NCBI RefSeq assembly: GCF_002022665.1
Contig: NZ_CP019788.1
Span: 124,001 to 188,000 of the forward strand
Source: Bartonella sp. JB63
GTDB taxonomy: Bacteria; Pseudomonadota; Alphaproteobacteria; Rhizobiales; Rhizobiaceae
DNA length: 64,000 nucleotides
Direction: 5' to 3'
The translations under genes were made by a program, and so were the position numbers. This document shows positions 9,463 to 17,205 of this stretch, one piece after another (positions within the stretch are counted from its first letter, which is position 1; each line of letters opens with the position of its first letter). The notes under the pieces are model-generated. The model was given only the letters and a program-made list of their open reading frames with translations. It ran no database searches and was not told the origin of the DNA.

Positions 9463-9546
9463 ATGAAAAAAAATCTAATGATAGCAGTAATGGTATTTTT
9501 TAGTTTATTTGGAGCATTAGCAAGAACTTTTTTACACTGTTGTTAA
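9463..9546 (+). CDS. Putative 27-residue peptide with a secretion-signal-like sequence
   Basis: The short frame starts MKKNLMIAVMVFFSLFGALA, a textbook n-region plus hydrophobic core ending in an ALA-type cleavage site, and stops after seven more residues (RTFLHCC). It may be the left-over start of a decayed secreted or lipoprotein gene rather than a working peptide gene. No Shine-Dalgarno box is convincing. No family was recognised. Confidence 0.3.
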   Translation: MKKNLMIAVMVFFSLFGALARTFLHCC

Positions 9547-9606
9547 AGGAAATGTAAAATCCTATTCTCCCAAATTAAAAATATCACTATATTATGTCAA
9601 AGTACT

Positions 9607-9691
9607 TGGTGCCCAAAAGAGGATTCGAACCTCCACGCCTTGTGGCACAGATACCTGAAATCTGCGCGTCTACCAATTTCGCCATTTGGGC
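9607..9691 (-). tRNA. tRNA-Leu (anticodon CAG)
   Basis: On the minus strand this is a class II tRNA with an 85-base length and a long variable arm. The acceptor GCCCAAA pairs with TTTGGGC, the anticodon stem CAGAT/ATCTG holds loop TTCAGGT (anticodon CAG), the T arm contains GTTCGAATC, and the 3' CCA is encoded. Confidence 0.94.
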
Positions 9692-9931
9692 AAAGAAATT
9701 CATCTAAGCCTATGAAATATATTCTGTCAATGTATTTATAGAATTATCGATTAATTGAAACTATTAAAGATTTTACTGATGAAATCAACGTATGTAAAAA
9801 AATAATAATTAATCGAAAAGTTTTTACGAATATATCATTCAAGCAATATAATAACAAAATCTAAGAATTAGATTATTAAAAAACATATTGAGAATAATTC
9901 CCAGAAATTATAAATTTATTCTTATAGCTAT

Positions 9932-9949
9932 TTATTGTCAAAACAATAA
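9932..9949. promoter_or_regulatory. Palindrome upstream of bep, possible operator
   Basis: TTATTG TCAAAA CAATAA is a perfect 6-bp dyad located about 50 bp before the GTG start. The same dyad is present at 13764-13781 before the second copy. A regulator site is possible, but no promoter hexamers can be placed convincingly around it. Confidence 0.25.
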
Positions 9950-10000
9950 TATATCTCTCACTAATTTTTACAAAGAGCAATTAAAATTGGAGAAAAATGA

Positions 10001-11752
10001 GTGAATATGGAAGATCAATTAATCAATGCTAGAAGCTTAGCTGATCGATTAAGTTACTACGCAAATATACGTGATTATATACAAAATATGAATAATTATA
10101 TCCCAAAGATTTATGACTACACCTATCCTATCCTATCCTATCCTATCCTATCCTATCCTATCCTAACTTATGGTTATACCTATTCTGATGATATGACACT
10201 AAAAAATAAATATGGAATGAAAGGTAAAGATTTTGAGAAGAGATATAAATCTGATTTAGCGGCAGCGATTGTTAATCTACGACAAGAACCGCTACCCGAA
10301 AAGTTTGATTCTTCTTATTTAAAATATATTCACCAGCGTTTGTATGAAAAGACGTTTGAATGGGCTGGATGTACTTGTGATACTCCATTTACATTTTCAG
10401 ATGGCACAGTTACTAAGGTGCCAGTCAGTAATAAAATTAAAGAAGGCTTAGAAAGAATCGATCAAACATTTGCCGAGAAGAATAATTTGCAGGGCTTTTC
10501 GCGTGAAGAATTTATTCAAGAAGCATCGACGATGTTTGCTTTGCTTAATAATATACATCCTTTTATAGTTGGCAATAAATATGCACAAAGAATATTTTTT
10601 GAACAACTGGCGGAGGCTGCGGGTCATAAGCTTGATTTTTCAGTTGTGACAGAAAGACGTATGCGGTTTGCTATTAATGCAGCGTTACCAAGTGATGGCA
10701 AAGATATAGATGATATAAGTCCTATGCACCATCTTTTTGAAGATATCTCCAATCCAGAAAAAGTGGTCGTTTTAAAGGAATTTATGACATACATGAGAGA
10801 GATGGATATTATCTCTTTTTTAGAGATGCAAAATAAGCTTATTGTCATGCCCAATGAGGGGGAGACATATACAGGGATTTATAAAGGTTGTAGTCTAGAT
10901 TCCATTATGCTCATGGTGAAAGGAAGTTATGTTTTATGTCAAAAAGATTATCTTTCACCAGCAACAGTAAAGGCATTACGACTTGATGATAAGTTTACTT
11001 TTACGGCTTCAATGTCAAAGGGCTTTGAAAATATTCTTCTTCCAGAAGAAAAGTTATCTTCTTTAACGGAGAAAGAAATTGTTGGGAGAATTATAAAAAA
11101 TTCTTCTGTCAAAAAGTGTCGAAGAGAAATCGAGGGTTTATCAAAAATTGTCTATGGCAATTCGAGAATAGTGAACGACTATATGGATCTGATTAACATG
11201 GATTCAAGTTTGGGTGAACATCATGTCAGAAATGTTATGAATTTTCCTCAAGTTGCTTCTAAGTTTTCAGGTATTAAAATATTAGGTCTGAAAACTAAGA
11301 AACGCAAGCAAGCTGAAGCGAATGTTTCAGATCTTAGTAAAAAAATAGATGATTATATAAATGTTGTCATCTCTACTAGGGAAAGCATTATTCAAGAGCA
11401 TCAATTAGTACAAGAACGTTACCAACAAGTTTTAAAAATGCCTAGCCAAGCAGTGCGAGATATTCTTAATTTACCGAAGGAAGATCGGATGACAATCTTA
11501 AATGCTGATCCTTCACTTTACAAAGAAGTTGAAGATTTTGTGAATAGAGTCAAGGTTCGTTTTTCACCGAGTGAACATAATGCAATTGGTAAGAATCGTT
11601 ATGAACAACTTGCTCAAAGTGTTGGCATATCAGTAAATAAAGCGAAGCAAATTTCGGATATAACCAAGAAAGTTCAGGAAATATGCATGCAAGCCAGAGC
11701 ATTGAAGGTTAGTGATGTGAGAGTAAAACCTGCAGTTCATTTGGCGGTGTGA
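10001..11752 (+). CDS. Bep effector with degenerate Fic domain and BID domain, copy A (phase-variable candidate)
   Basis: This 583-aa protein has the Bep layout. An N-terminal Tyr-rich segment (residues 40-61, YPILS repeats) is followed by a Fic domain at about 65-250 with KNKYGMKGKDF, TFEWAG and the flap-like region TPFTFSDGTVTKVP. Next come an OB-like linker at about 275-345, a BID domain at about 350-550 and a basic tail. Bep proteins are sent into host cells by VirB/D4. The Fic motif at 186-197 reads HPFIVGNKYAQR, whereas AMP-transferring Fic proteins have HxFx(D/E)GNGRxxR. The catalytic His and Asn are kept, but the metal-binding acid is Val and the first Arg is replaced (K-Y instead of G-R). 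Canonical AMPylation is therefore doubtful. The GTG start has GGAG eight bases upstream; ATG at 10007 is an alternative. No small antitoxin gene is seen next to it. Confidence 0.93.
   Translation: MNMEDQLINARSLADRLSYYANIRDYIQNMNNYIPKIYDYTYPILSYPILSYPILTYGYTYSDDMTLKNKYGMKGKDFEKRYKSDLAAAIVNLRQEPLPEKFDSSYLKYIHQRLYEKTFEWAGCTCDTPFTFSDGTVTKVPVSNKIKEGLERIDQTFAEKNNLQGFSREEFIQEASTMFALLNNIHPFIVGNKYAQRIFFEQLAEAAGHKLDFSVVTERRMRFAINAALPSDGKDIDDISPMHHLFEDISNPEKVVVLKEFMTYMREMDIISFLEMQNKLIVMPNEGETYTGIYKGCSLDSIMLMVKGSYVLCQKDYLSPATVKALRLDDKFTFTASMSKGFENILLPEEKLSSLTEKEIVGRIIKNSSVKKCRREIEGLSKIVYGNSRIVNDYMDLINMDSSLGEHHVRNVMNFPQVASKFSGIKILGLKTKKRKQAEANVSDLSKKIDDYINVVISTRESIIQEHQLVQERYQQVLKMPSQAVRDILNLPKEDRMTILNADPSLYKEVEDFVNRVKVRFSPSEHNAIGKNRYEQLAQSVGISVNKAKQISDITKKVQEICMQARALKVSDVRVKPAVHLAV
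10124..10163 (+). repeat. TATCC x 8 tandem repeat inside the bep reading frame
   Basis: Eight perfect TATCC units run without interruption within codons 42-55 of the bep gene. The unit length is not a multiple of three, so loss or gain of one unit shifts the frame upstream of the Fic and BID domains. Such coding simple repeats are the hallmark of slipped-strand phase variation. Confidence 0.95.
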
Positions 11753-11829
11753 GGTTTTGCATTTTTATGTGAGAGGAGAACTGTTTTGGAAAGCATTAAA
11801 ATACTTGTACTCATCAAGATTTTGATAAT

Positions 11830-12450
11830 TTAAGGTACAATGATTTCTTTTGATTTAATTGTTGAGTCAGTGTTGAATTCGTAAATAATAGGAATTCCAG
11901 TTTCTAATTCTTGCGACATGATTTCTTCATTATTTAGGCCTTCAAGGTGCATAATAAGAGCACGAAGAGAATTGCCATGTGCTACGATTAGAACAGTTTT
12001 AGAGCATAAAATATGAGGTTGAATATGATAAAGATAATAAGGCCAAACGCGTGCACCGGTATCACGCAGGCTCTCTCCATTAGGAGGGGCAATGGTATAA
12101 GAACGACGCCAAATATGCACCTGTTTGTCTCCCCATTTTTGACGTGCTTCATCTTTATTTAAACCGGATAAATCACCATAATCGCGTTCATTCAATGCTG
12201 TGTTTTTCACTAAGTGAAGGTTTGATTGTCCTAGTTGTTCTAAGATGTGTTCTGCAGTTTTTTGTGCTCGCTGCAAAGCAGATGTATAAACGATATCAAA
12301 TTTAAATCCAGCTGCTTTTAGATTTTGTCCTGCTGTTATTGCTTCTGTATGACCTTTTTCTGTCAAAGCTGGATTTTTCCAACCAGTGAAACGATTAGTT
12401 AGATTCCATTCACTTTGTCCATGACGAATTAATACAAGTGTACGTCCCAT
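11830..12450 (-). CDS. gpmA: 2,3-bisphosphoglycerate-dependent phosphoglycerate mutase
   Basis: This is the glycolytic enzyme that swaps 3- and 2-phosphoglycerate. The N-terminal [20 protein letters not shown] contains the phosphohistidine (H10). [15 protein letters not shown] and [13 protein letters not shown] supply the acid and second His of the active site. The 206-aa length is that of the short alphaproteobacterial form. It lies 35 bp downstream of dapB on the same strand, so co-transcription is likely. It is flanked on both sides by near-identical bep copies, and pieces of its 3' end recur behind the other bep genes. Confidence 0.95.
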   Translation of the reverse strand: MGRTLVLIRHGQSEWNLTNRFTGWKNPALTEKGHTEAITAGQNLKAAGFKFDIVYTSALQRAQKTAEHILEQLGQSNLHLVKNTALNERDYGDLSGLNKDEARQKWGDKQVHIWRRSYTIAPPNGESLRDTGARVWPYYLYHIQPHILCSKTVLIVAHGNSLRALIMHLEGLNNEEIMSQELETGIPIIYEFNTDSTIKSKEIIVP

Positions 12451-12485
12451 GGTAAACTTCCTATGATCACTGTTGATTATAACAA

Positions 12486-13292
12486 TTAATCTTTTAATCC
12501 TAGAACATCAATCATTGAATAAAGACCCTTTTTGCGTTCTTTTGCCCATAGTGCTGCTTTTAATGCACCGTTAGCAAAAATAGAACGTTTCTGCGCTATG
12601 TGTGAAAGAACGATGCGTTCATTAAAACCTGCAAAAGTAACACTGTGATCACCAATAACTGTCCCTCCTCGTGAGCAGGTGAAACCAATAGTGCCTTTTT
12701 TGCGTTTACCTGTATAGCGATTGCGTTCGCTAATATTGACATCGTTGAGTTTAACATTGCGTCCTTTAGCTGCTGCATTTCCAAGAAGAAGGGCTGTACC
12801 AGAAGGAGCATCAACTTTTTCGGCATGATGCATTTCATAAATTTCAATATCAAAATCGTTAGCTTCTAATGCTTGAGCTGCTTTTTTCACGAGATTAGCT
12901 AAAAGATTAATGCCGAGACTCATATTCCCGGATTTGACAATAGTTGTATGTTTTGCAAAAGCAGCAATTTGCATTTCCTCTTTTTTGCTGAATCCAGTTG
13001 TTCCAATAATGTGTATAAGACCTTTTTGGGCAGCGTAATCTGCATAAACGATGCTAGCTTGTGGCTGAGAAAAGTCCAGAATACATTCTGCATTAGAAAA
13101 GGCATTTTCAAGATCATCAGTGATGGGAATTTTAAGTAAGTTTGAACCAATCAATATGCTGGCATCTTCTCCTACAAAAGGTGATCCTTTGCGTACGATT
13201 GCAGCGCTCAGCTTTACATCTTGCCTGTATTGCAGAGCTGTAATTAGTTCTCGCCCCATTTTTCCATTAGCACCAACAACTGCAAGGCGCAT
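12486..13292 (-). CDS. dapB: 4-hydroxy-tetrahydrodipicolinate reductase
   Basis: It catalyses the NAD(P)H-dependent step of the lysine/diaminopimelate pathway, needed for peptidoglycan. The start is ATG at 13292 ([16 protein letters not shown]), with AAGGAGA six bases upstream; the frame also extends further upstream without a better start. The Rossmann glycine motif GANGKMG is at the N-terminus, then [17 protein letters not shown] and the substrate motif [14 protein letters not shown]. Its 268-aa length is standard. It heads the dapB-gpmA pair. Being essential, it would block loss of the interval by recombination between the flanking bep repeats. Confidence 0.95.
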   Translation of the reverse strand: MRLAVVGANGKMGRELITALQYRQDVKLSAAIVRKGSPFVGEDASILIGSNLLKIPITDDLENAFSNAECILDFSQPQASIVYADYAAQKGLIHIIGTTGFSKKEEMQIAAFAKHTTIVKSGNMSLGINLLANLVKKAAQALEANDFDIEIYEMHHAEKVDAPSGTALLLGNAAAKGRNVKLNDVNISERNRYTGKRKKGTIGFTCSRGGTVIGDHSVTFAGFNERIVLSHIAQKRSIFANGALKAALWAKERKKGLYSMIDVLGLKD

Positions 13293-13755
13293 ATTTCTCT
13301 CCTTATGACATTTGATTGTTAAAATTATAGGCAAATTCTCTTTTTTTCCAACTGTTCTTTATTTATATAAGTGAACAACTTATTTTGCATTGTTTTATTA
13401 TAAATTTATAATCTGTTTATTTTCGTATTTCGTCATTTTGTAGTTACAATGACTGCTCTAAACTTACTCTTGCAATATCACTAATTCAGTTGAAGAAGAA
13501 GAGGAACTTTCTTTTGATACCAGAGAGGCAGGAGTATAGGCTAAGTATAAGAATTTGCATAAAAAGTGTAAAATATTTTAAATTAGTTATAATATTTATG
13601 CATTAGAACCAGACCGAAGCGGGAAAGTCATATCTAGTTTAACGATTAAGAATTTTTTAATCATTTATATGATCGATAATACTTATCTTAATTTGCTTGG
13701 AAACATGTCTAAAAGATCAAGTTATAAAGATTTAAGTAACATGATAAAATCTAGA
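13293..13755. other. Intergenic region between dapB and the second bep copy
   Basis: It holds the dapB promoter region on the minus strand and about 400 bp of AT-rich sequence. No open frame, RNA gene or family remnant could be recognised. The bep-linked repeat begins at 13756. Confidence 0.5.
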
Positions 13756-15657
13756 ATAGCTATTTATTGTCAAAACAATAATATATCTCTCACTAATTTT
13801 TACAAAGAGCAATTAAAATTGGAGAAAAATGAGTGAATATGGAAGATCAATTAATCAATGCTAGAAGCTTAGCTGATCGATTAAGTTACTACGCAAATAC
13901 ACGTGATTATATACAAAATATGAATAATTATATCCCAAAGATTTATGGACTACACCTATCCTGTCCTATTCTAACTTATGGTTATACCTATTCTGATGGT
14001 ATGACACTAAAAAATAAATATGGAATGAAAGGTAAAGATTTTGAGAAGAGATATAAATCTGATTTAGCGGCAGCGATTGTTAATCTACGACAAGAACCGC
14101 TACCCGAAAAGTTTGATTCTTCTTATTTAAAATATATTCACCAGCGTTTGTATGAAAAGACGTTTGAATGGGCTGGATGTACTTGTGATACTCCATTTAC
14201 ATTTTCAGATGGCACAGTTACTAAGGTGCCAGTCAGTAATAAAATTAAAGAAGGCTTAGAAAGAATCGATCAAACATTTGCCGAGAAGAATAATTTGCAG
14301 GGCTTTTCGCGTGAAGAATTTATTCAAGAAGCATCGACGATGTTTGCTTTGCTTAATAATATACATCCTTTTATAGTTGGCAATAAATATGCACAAAGAA
14401 TATTTTTTGAACAACTGGCGGAGGCTGCGGGTCATAAGCTTGATTTTTCAGTTGTGACAGAAAGACGTATGCGGTTTGCTATTAATGCAGCGTTACCAAG
14501 TGATGGCAAAGATATAGATGATATAAGTCCTATGCACCATCTTTTTGAAGATATCTCCAATCCAGAAAAAGTGGTCGTTTTAAAGGAATTTATGACATAC
14601 ATGAGAGAGATGGATATTATCTCTTTTTTAGAGATGCAAAATAAGCTTATTGTCATGCCCAATGAGGGGGAGACATATACAGGGATTTATAAAGGTTGTA
14701 GTCTAGATTCCATTATGCTCATGGTGAAAGGAAGTTATGTTTTATGTCAAAAAGATTATCTTTCACCAGCAACAGTAAAGGCATTACGACTTGATGATAA
14801 GTTTACTTTTACGGCTTCAATGTCAAAGGGCTTTGAAAATATTCTTCTTCCAGAAGAAAAGTTATCTTCTTTAACGGAGAAAGAAATTGTTGGGAGAATT
14901 ATAAAAAATTCTTCTGTCAAAAAGTGTCGAAGAGAAATCGAGGGTTTATCAAAAATTGTCTATGGCAATTCGAGAATAGTGAACGACTATATGGATCTGA
15001 TTAACATGGATTCAAGTTTGGGTGAACATCATGTCAGAAATGTTATGAATTTTCCTCAAGTTGCTTCTAAGTTTTCAGGTATTAAAATATTAGGTCTGAA
15101 AACTAAGAAACGCAAGCAAGCTGAAGCGAATGTTTCAGATCTTAGTAAAAAAATAGATGATTATATAAATGTTGTCATCTCTACTAGGGAAAGCATTATT
15201 CAAGAGCATCAATTAGTACAAGAACGTTACCAACAAGTTTTAAAAATGCCTAGCCAAGCAGTGCGAGATATTCTTAATTTACCGAAGGAAGATCGGATGA
15301 CAATCTTAAATGCTGATCCTTCACTTTACAAAGAAGTTGAAGATTTTGTGAATAGAGTCAAGGTTCGTTTTTCACCGAGTGAACATAATGCAATTGGTAA
15401 GAATCGTTATGAACAACTTGCTCAAAGTGTTGGCATATCAGTAAATAAAGCGAAGCAAATTTCGGATATAACCAAGAAAGTTCAGGAAATATGCATGCAA
15501 GCCAGAGCATTGAAGGTTAGTGATGTGAGAGTAAAACCTGCAGTTCATTTGGCGGTGTGAGGTTTTGCATTTTTATGTGAGAGGAGAACTGTTTTGGAAA
15601 GCATTAAAATACTTGTACTCATCAAGATTTTGATAATTTAAGGTACAATGATTTCTT
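13756..15657 (+). repeat. Long direct repeat, copy B (carries bep)
   Basis: It matches 9924-11850. At its left end the match starts abruptly at ATAGCTATTTATTGTC. At its right end it runs through the bep 3' flank into ATGATTTCTT, where it joins a displaced piece of gpmA (see 15648-15690). Confidence 0.9.
13833..15560 (+). CDS. Bep effector with degenerate Fic domain and BID domain, copy B
   Basis: The 575-aa product is identical to copy A (10001) from MTLKNKYGMKG to the end, and differs only in the first 60 residues or so. In place of eight TATCC units it has TATCC TGTCC TATTC plus one additional G just before, so its tract length modulo three equals that of copy A and the frame stays open (YGLHLSCPILTYGYTYSDG). 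The Fic motif (H178-R189) has the same HPFIVGNKYAQR form, lacking the acidic residue and first arginine of active enzymes. The BID domain and basic tail are intact. The upstream palindrome and GTG start are the same as in copy A. With only three imperfect units this copy should be far less prone to slippage. Confidence 0.93.
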   Translation: MNMEDQLINARSLADRLSYYANTRDYIQNMNNYIPKIYGLHLSCPILTYGYTYSDGMTLKNKYGMKGKDFEKRYKSDLAAAIVNLRQEPLPEKFDSSYLKYIHQRLYEKTFEWAGCTCDTPFTFSDGTVTKVPVSNKIKEGLERIDQTFAEKNNLQGFSREEFIQEASTMFALLNNIHPFIVGNKYAQRIFFEQLAEAAGHKLDFSVVTERRMRFAINAALPSDGKDIDDISPMHHLFEDISNPEKVVVLKEFMTYMREMDIISFLEMQNKLIVMPNEGETYTGIYKGCSLDSIMLMVKGSYVLCQKDYLSPATVKALRLDDKFTFTASMSKGFENILLPEEKLSSLTEKEIVGRIIKNSSVKKCRREIEGLSKIVYGNSRIVNDYMDLINMDSSLGEHHVRNVMNFPQVASKFSGIKILGLKTKKRKQAEANVSDLSKKIDDYINVVISTRESIIQEHQLVQERYQQVLKMPSQAVRDILNLPKEDRMTILNADPSLYKEVEDFVNRVKVRFSPSEHNAIGKNRYEQLAQSVGISVNKAKQISDITKKVQEICMQARALKVSDVRVKPAVHLAV

Positions 15658-15690
15658 TATTATTTAGGCTTTCACATAATAATAAAATGC
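15648..15690 (-). pseudogene. Remnant of gpmA sequence behind bep copy B
   Basis: ATGATTTCTTTATTATTTAG and the following GCTTTCACATAATAA match an internal piece of gpmA at 11918-11955 (ATGATTTCTTCATTATTTAG, then GCCTTCAAGGTGCATAATAA). The junction lies at ATGATTTCTT, which occurs twice in gpmA (11840 and 11918). A deletion between these two short repeats in the copied segment explains the arrangement. Confidence 0.65.
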
Positions 15691-15739
15691 AGTTTTTGTA
15701 CGGATATTTTTATATAAAAAGTTTGAATTATCCTTCTAG

Positions 15740-16432
15740 TTAGAAGTCAAGATCAGCATAATGAGAGCTAGGAGCAATTCCGCGAACACGATCCATTAAA
15801 ATAGGCCGAAAAGAAGGGCGAGATTTAATTCGCGTATACCATTCGCGTGCAGCTGGAAATTGTTTCCAGTCAATTTCTGCTAAAAAATCAAGTACAGAAA
15901 CAGAAGCTGCAGCTGCTAAATCAGCGTAAGATAATTCAGAACTAGCTAACCAGTCGCGGGATGCACAAAGCCAATTTAAGTAATTCATATGTGGTGCAAT
16001 ATTGGCTCGAGCGTTGCGTAAGATTTGCGAGTTAGGTGCTCCACCACCAATGGCTAATGGCATTTCACGTTTATAGATTCGCTCTCGCACAATATGGCGT
16101 GTAGCTTCATTTTCAAATTTGTTTAAAAACCAATCAATAAGGCGGCGCACTTCGGCGCGTTCTAAAGAAGTTTCTGGAAAAAATCTCTTTTCTTGCCGTA
16201 AACTACCACGTGTTTCATCTAAATACTCATAGATCACAATGGCACCTGATAATGGGATTTCGCGTTCAGCGAGAAGGACAGGTAAATGTCCTGCAGGATT
16301 AAGTGCAAGAAATTCACTTCTCCTTGCCCATTCATGTTCTTCAATTAGGTGAGTAGCTACCCTGTATTCTTCAATAATAATGCGTATAAAACGAGAAGCA
16401 GAGGAAAGAGGATAATGGAAAAGTGTTAGCAT
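15740..16432 (-). CDS. Glutathione S-transferase family protein
   Basis: The 230-aa protein has an N-terminal thioredoxin-like half (LTLFHYPLSSASRFIRIIIEE, then ALNPAGHLPVLL and the glutathione-contact region LSGAIVIYEYLDE). An all-helical C-terminal half ends with ELSYADLAAAASVSVLDFL. The Ser of SSASR could be the activating residue. Cytoplasmic detoxification or reductase activity is likely, but the substrate is unknown. It stands alone between bep copy B and the engB-yidC group, all on the minus strand after it. Confidence 0.85.
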   Translation of the reverse strand: MLTLFHYPLSSASRFIRIIIEEYRVATHLIEEHEWARRSEFLALNPAGHLPVLLAEREIPLSGAIVIYEYLDETRGSLRQEKRFFPETSLERAEVRRLIDWFLNKFENEATRHIVRERIYKREMPLAIGGGAPNSQILRNARANIAPHMNYLNWLCASRDWLASSELSYADLAAAASVSVLDFLAEIDWKQFPAAREWYTRIKSRPSFRPILMDRVRGIAPSSHYADLDF

Positions 16433-16566
16433 AGTTTACACGATCAAATAGAGTCGATGGATTCTTTAAAGTAACAAAATATTTTTATAAAAGCTCTTTG
16501 CTATAAGTACAATACTATTAATAACTGCTCGCTATGTTTATAACACGTTAATTAAGACGTATTTTA

Positions 16567-17205
16567 TTATGTAATAACTTGTATAATGGCAGCGCGTAAT
16601 TCTTCTAAACCGAAAGCTTTTTCTGCAGAGGTCACTAAGATCTCAGGATAAGCTGCTGGATGTTTAAGAAGTTTTGTTTTTGTGATCATTATTAAAGCTT
16701 TAAGCACATCTGATTTTATTTTATCACTTTTGGTTAAAACAATTTGATAAGAGACTGCTGCTTTGTCAAGAAGATTAAGGGTCTCGGTGTCGTTTTTTTT
16801 AATTCCATGGCGTGAATCAATCAGAACATAAACGCGTTTCAGTGTTGTACGGCCGCGTAAATAATCAAAGATTAAATGCATCCAAGCATTAACCAGATGT
16901 TTGGGAGCTTCAGCAAAACCATAGCCTGGCATATCTACGAGTGCTATAGGAGGATTTTGTGACTGTCCAAAACCATCGGGTATGAAATAATTCAACTCCT
17001 GAGTACGTCCTGGTGTATTAGAAGTACGTGCTAAGTTTTTTTGTTGAACTAATGCATTGATTAGGGAAGATTTTCCAACATTAGAACGTCCTGCAAATGC
17101 AATTTCTGGTGGTCCTTCGGGTGGTAGAAATTTCATTGTGGGGACACCACGAATGAAAATCCAATTGCGGACAAAAAGTTCGGAAAGGTTAGGATATTTC
17201 ATCAT
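16567..17205 (-). CDS. engB: Ribosome biogenesis GTPase EngB (YihA/YsxC)
   Basis: This GTPase is needed for large ribosomal subunit assembly. The G1 motif GRSNVGKSS (39-47), G3 DMPGYG and G4 TKSDK are present. Also seen are the family sequence [16 protein letters not shown] and the [12 protein letters not shown]2 region. The start ATG overlaps the yidC stop by 4 bp, so translation is probably coupled; this rnpA-yidC-engB order is common in Rhizobiales. 212 aa, normal length. Confidence 0.95.
   Translation of the reverse strand: MMKYPNLSELFVRNWIFIRGVPTMKFLPPEGPPEIAFAGRSNVGKSSLINALVQQKNLARTSNTPGRTQELNYFIPDGFGQSQNPPIALVDMPGYGFAEAPKHLVNAWMHLIFDYLRGRTTLKRVYVLIDSRHGIKKNDTETLNLLDKAAVSYQIVLTKSDKIKSDVLKALIMITKTKLLKHPAAYPEILVTSAEKAFGLEELRAAIIQVIT

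Larger units (their letters stand above)
9924..11850 (+). repeat. Long direct repeat, copy A (carries bep; runs into the gpmA 3' end)
   Basis: Starting at ATAGCTATTTATTGTC this segment matches 13756-15657. By eye it is essentially identical apart from a cluster of differences in the first 200 coding bases of bep. The match covers about 75 bp of upstream sequence, the whole bep gene and the downstream flank to ATGATTTCTTT, which already lies inside the 3' end of gpmA. Confidence 0.9.

Noticed and set aside
9607..9691. tRNA-Leu beside the effector genes as a phage or island attachment site
   Set aside because: No integrase gene and no repeat of the tRNA 3' end was found in the window, so site-specific integration is not supported.
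10001..15560. Active AMP-transferring Fic enzymes with an antitoxin
   Set aside because: The motif lacks the acidic residue and the first arginine, and no small antitoxin-like gene precedes either copy.
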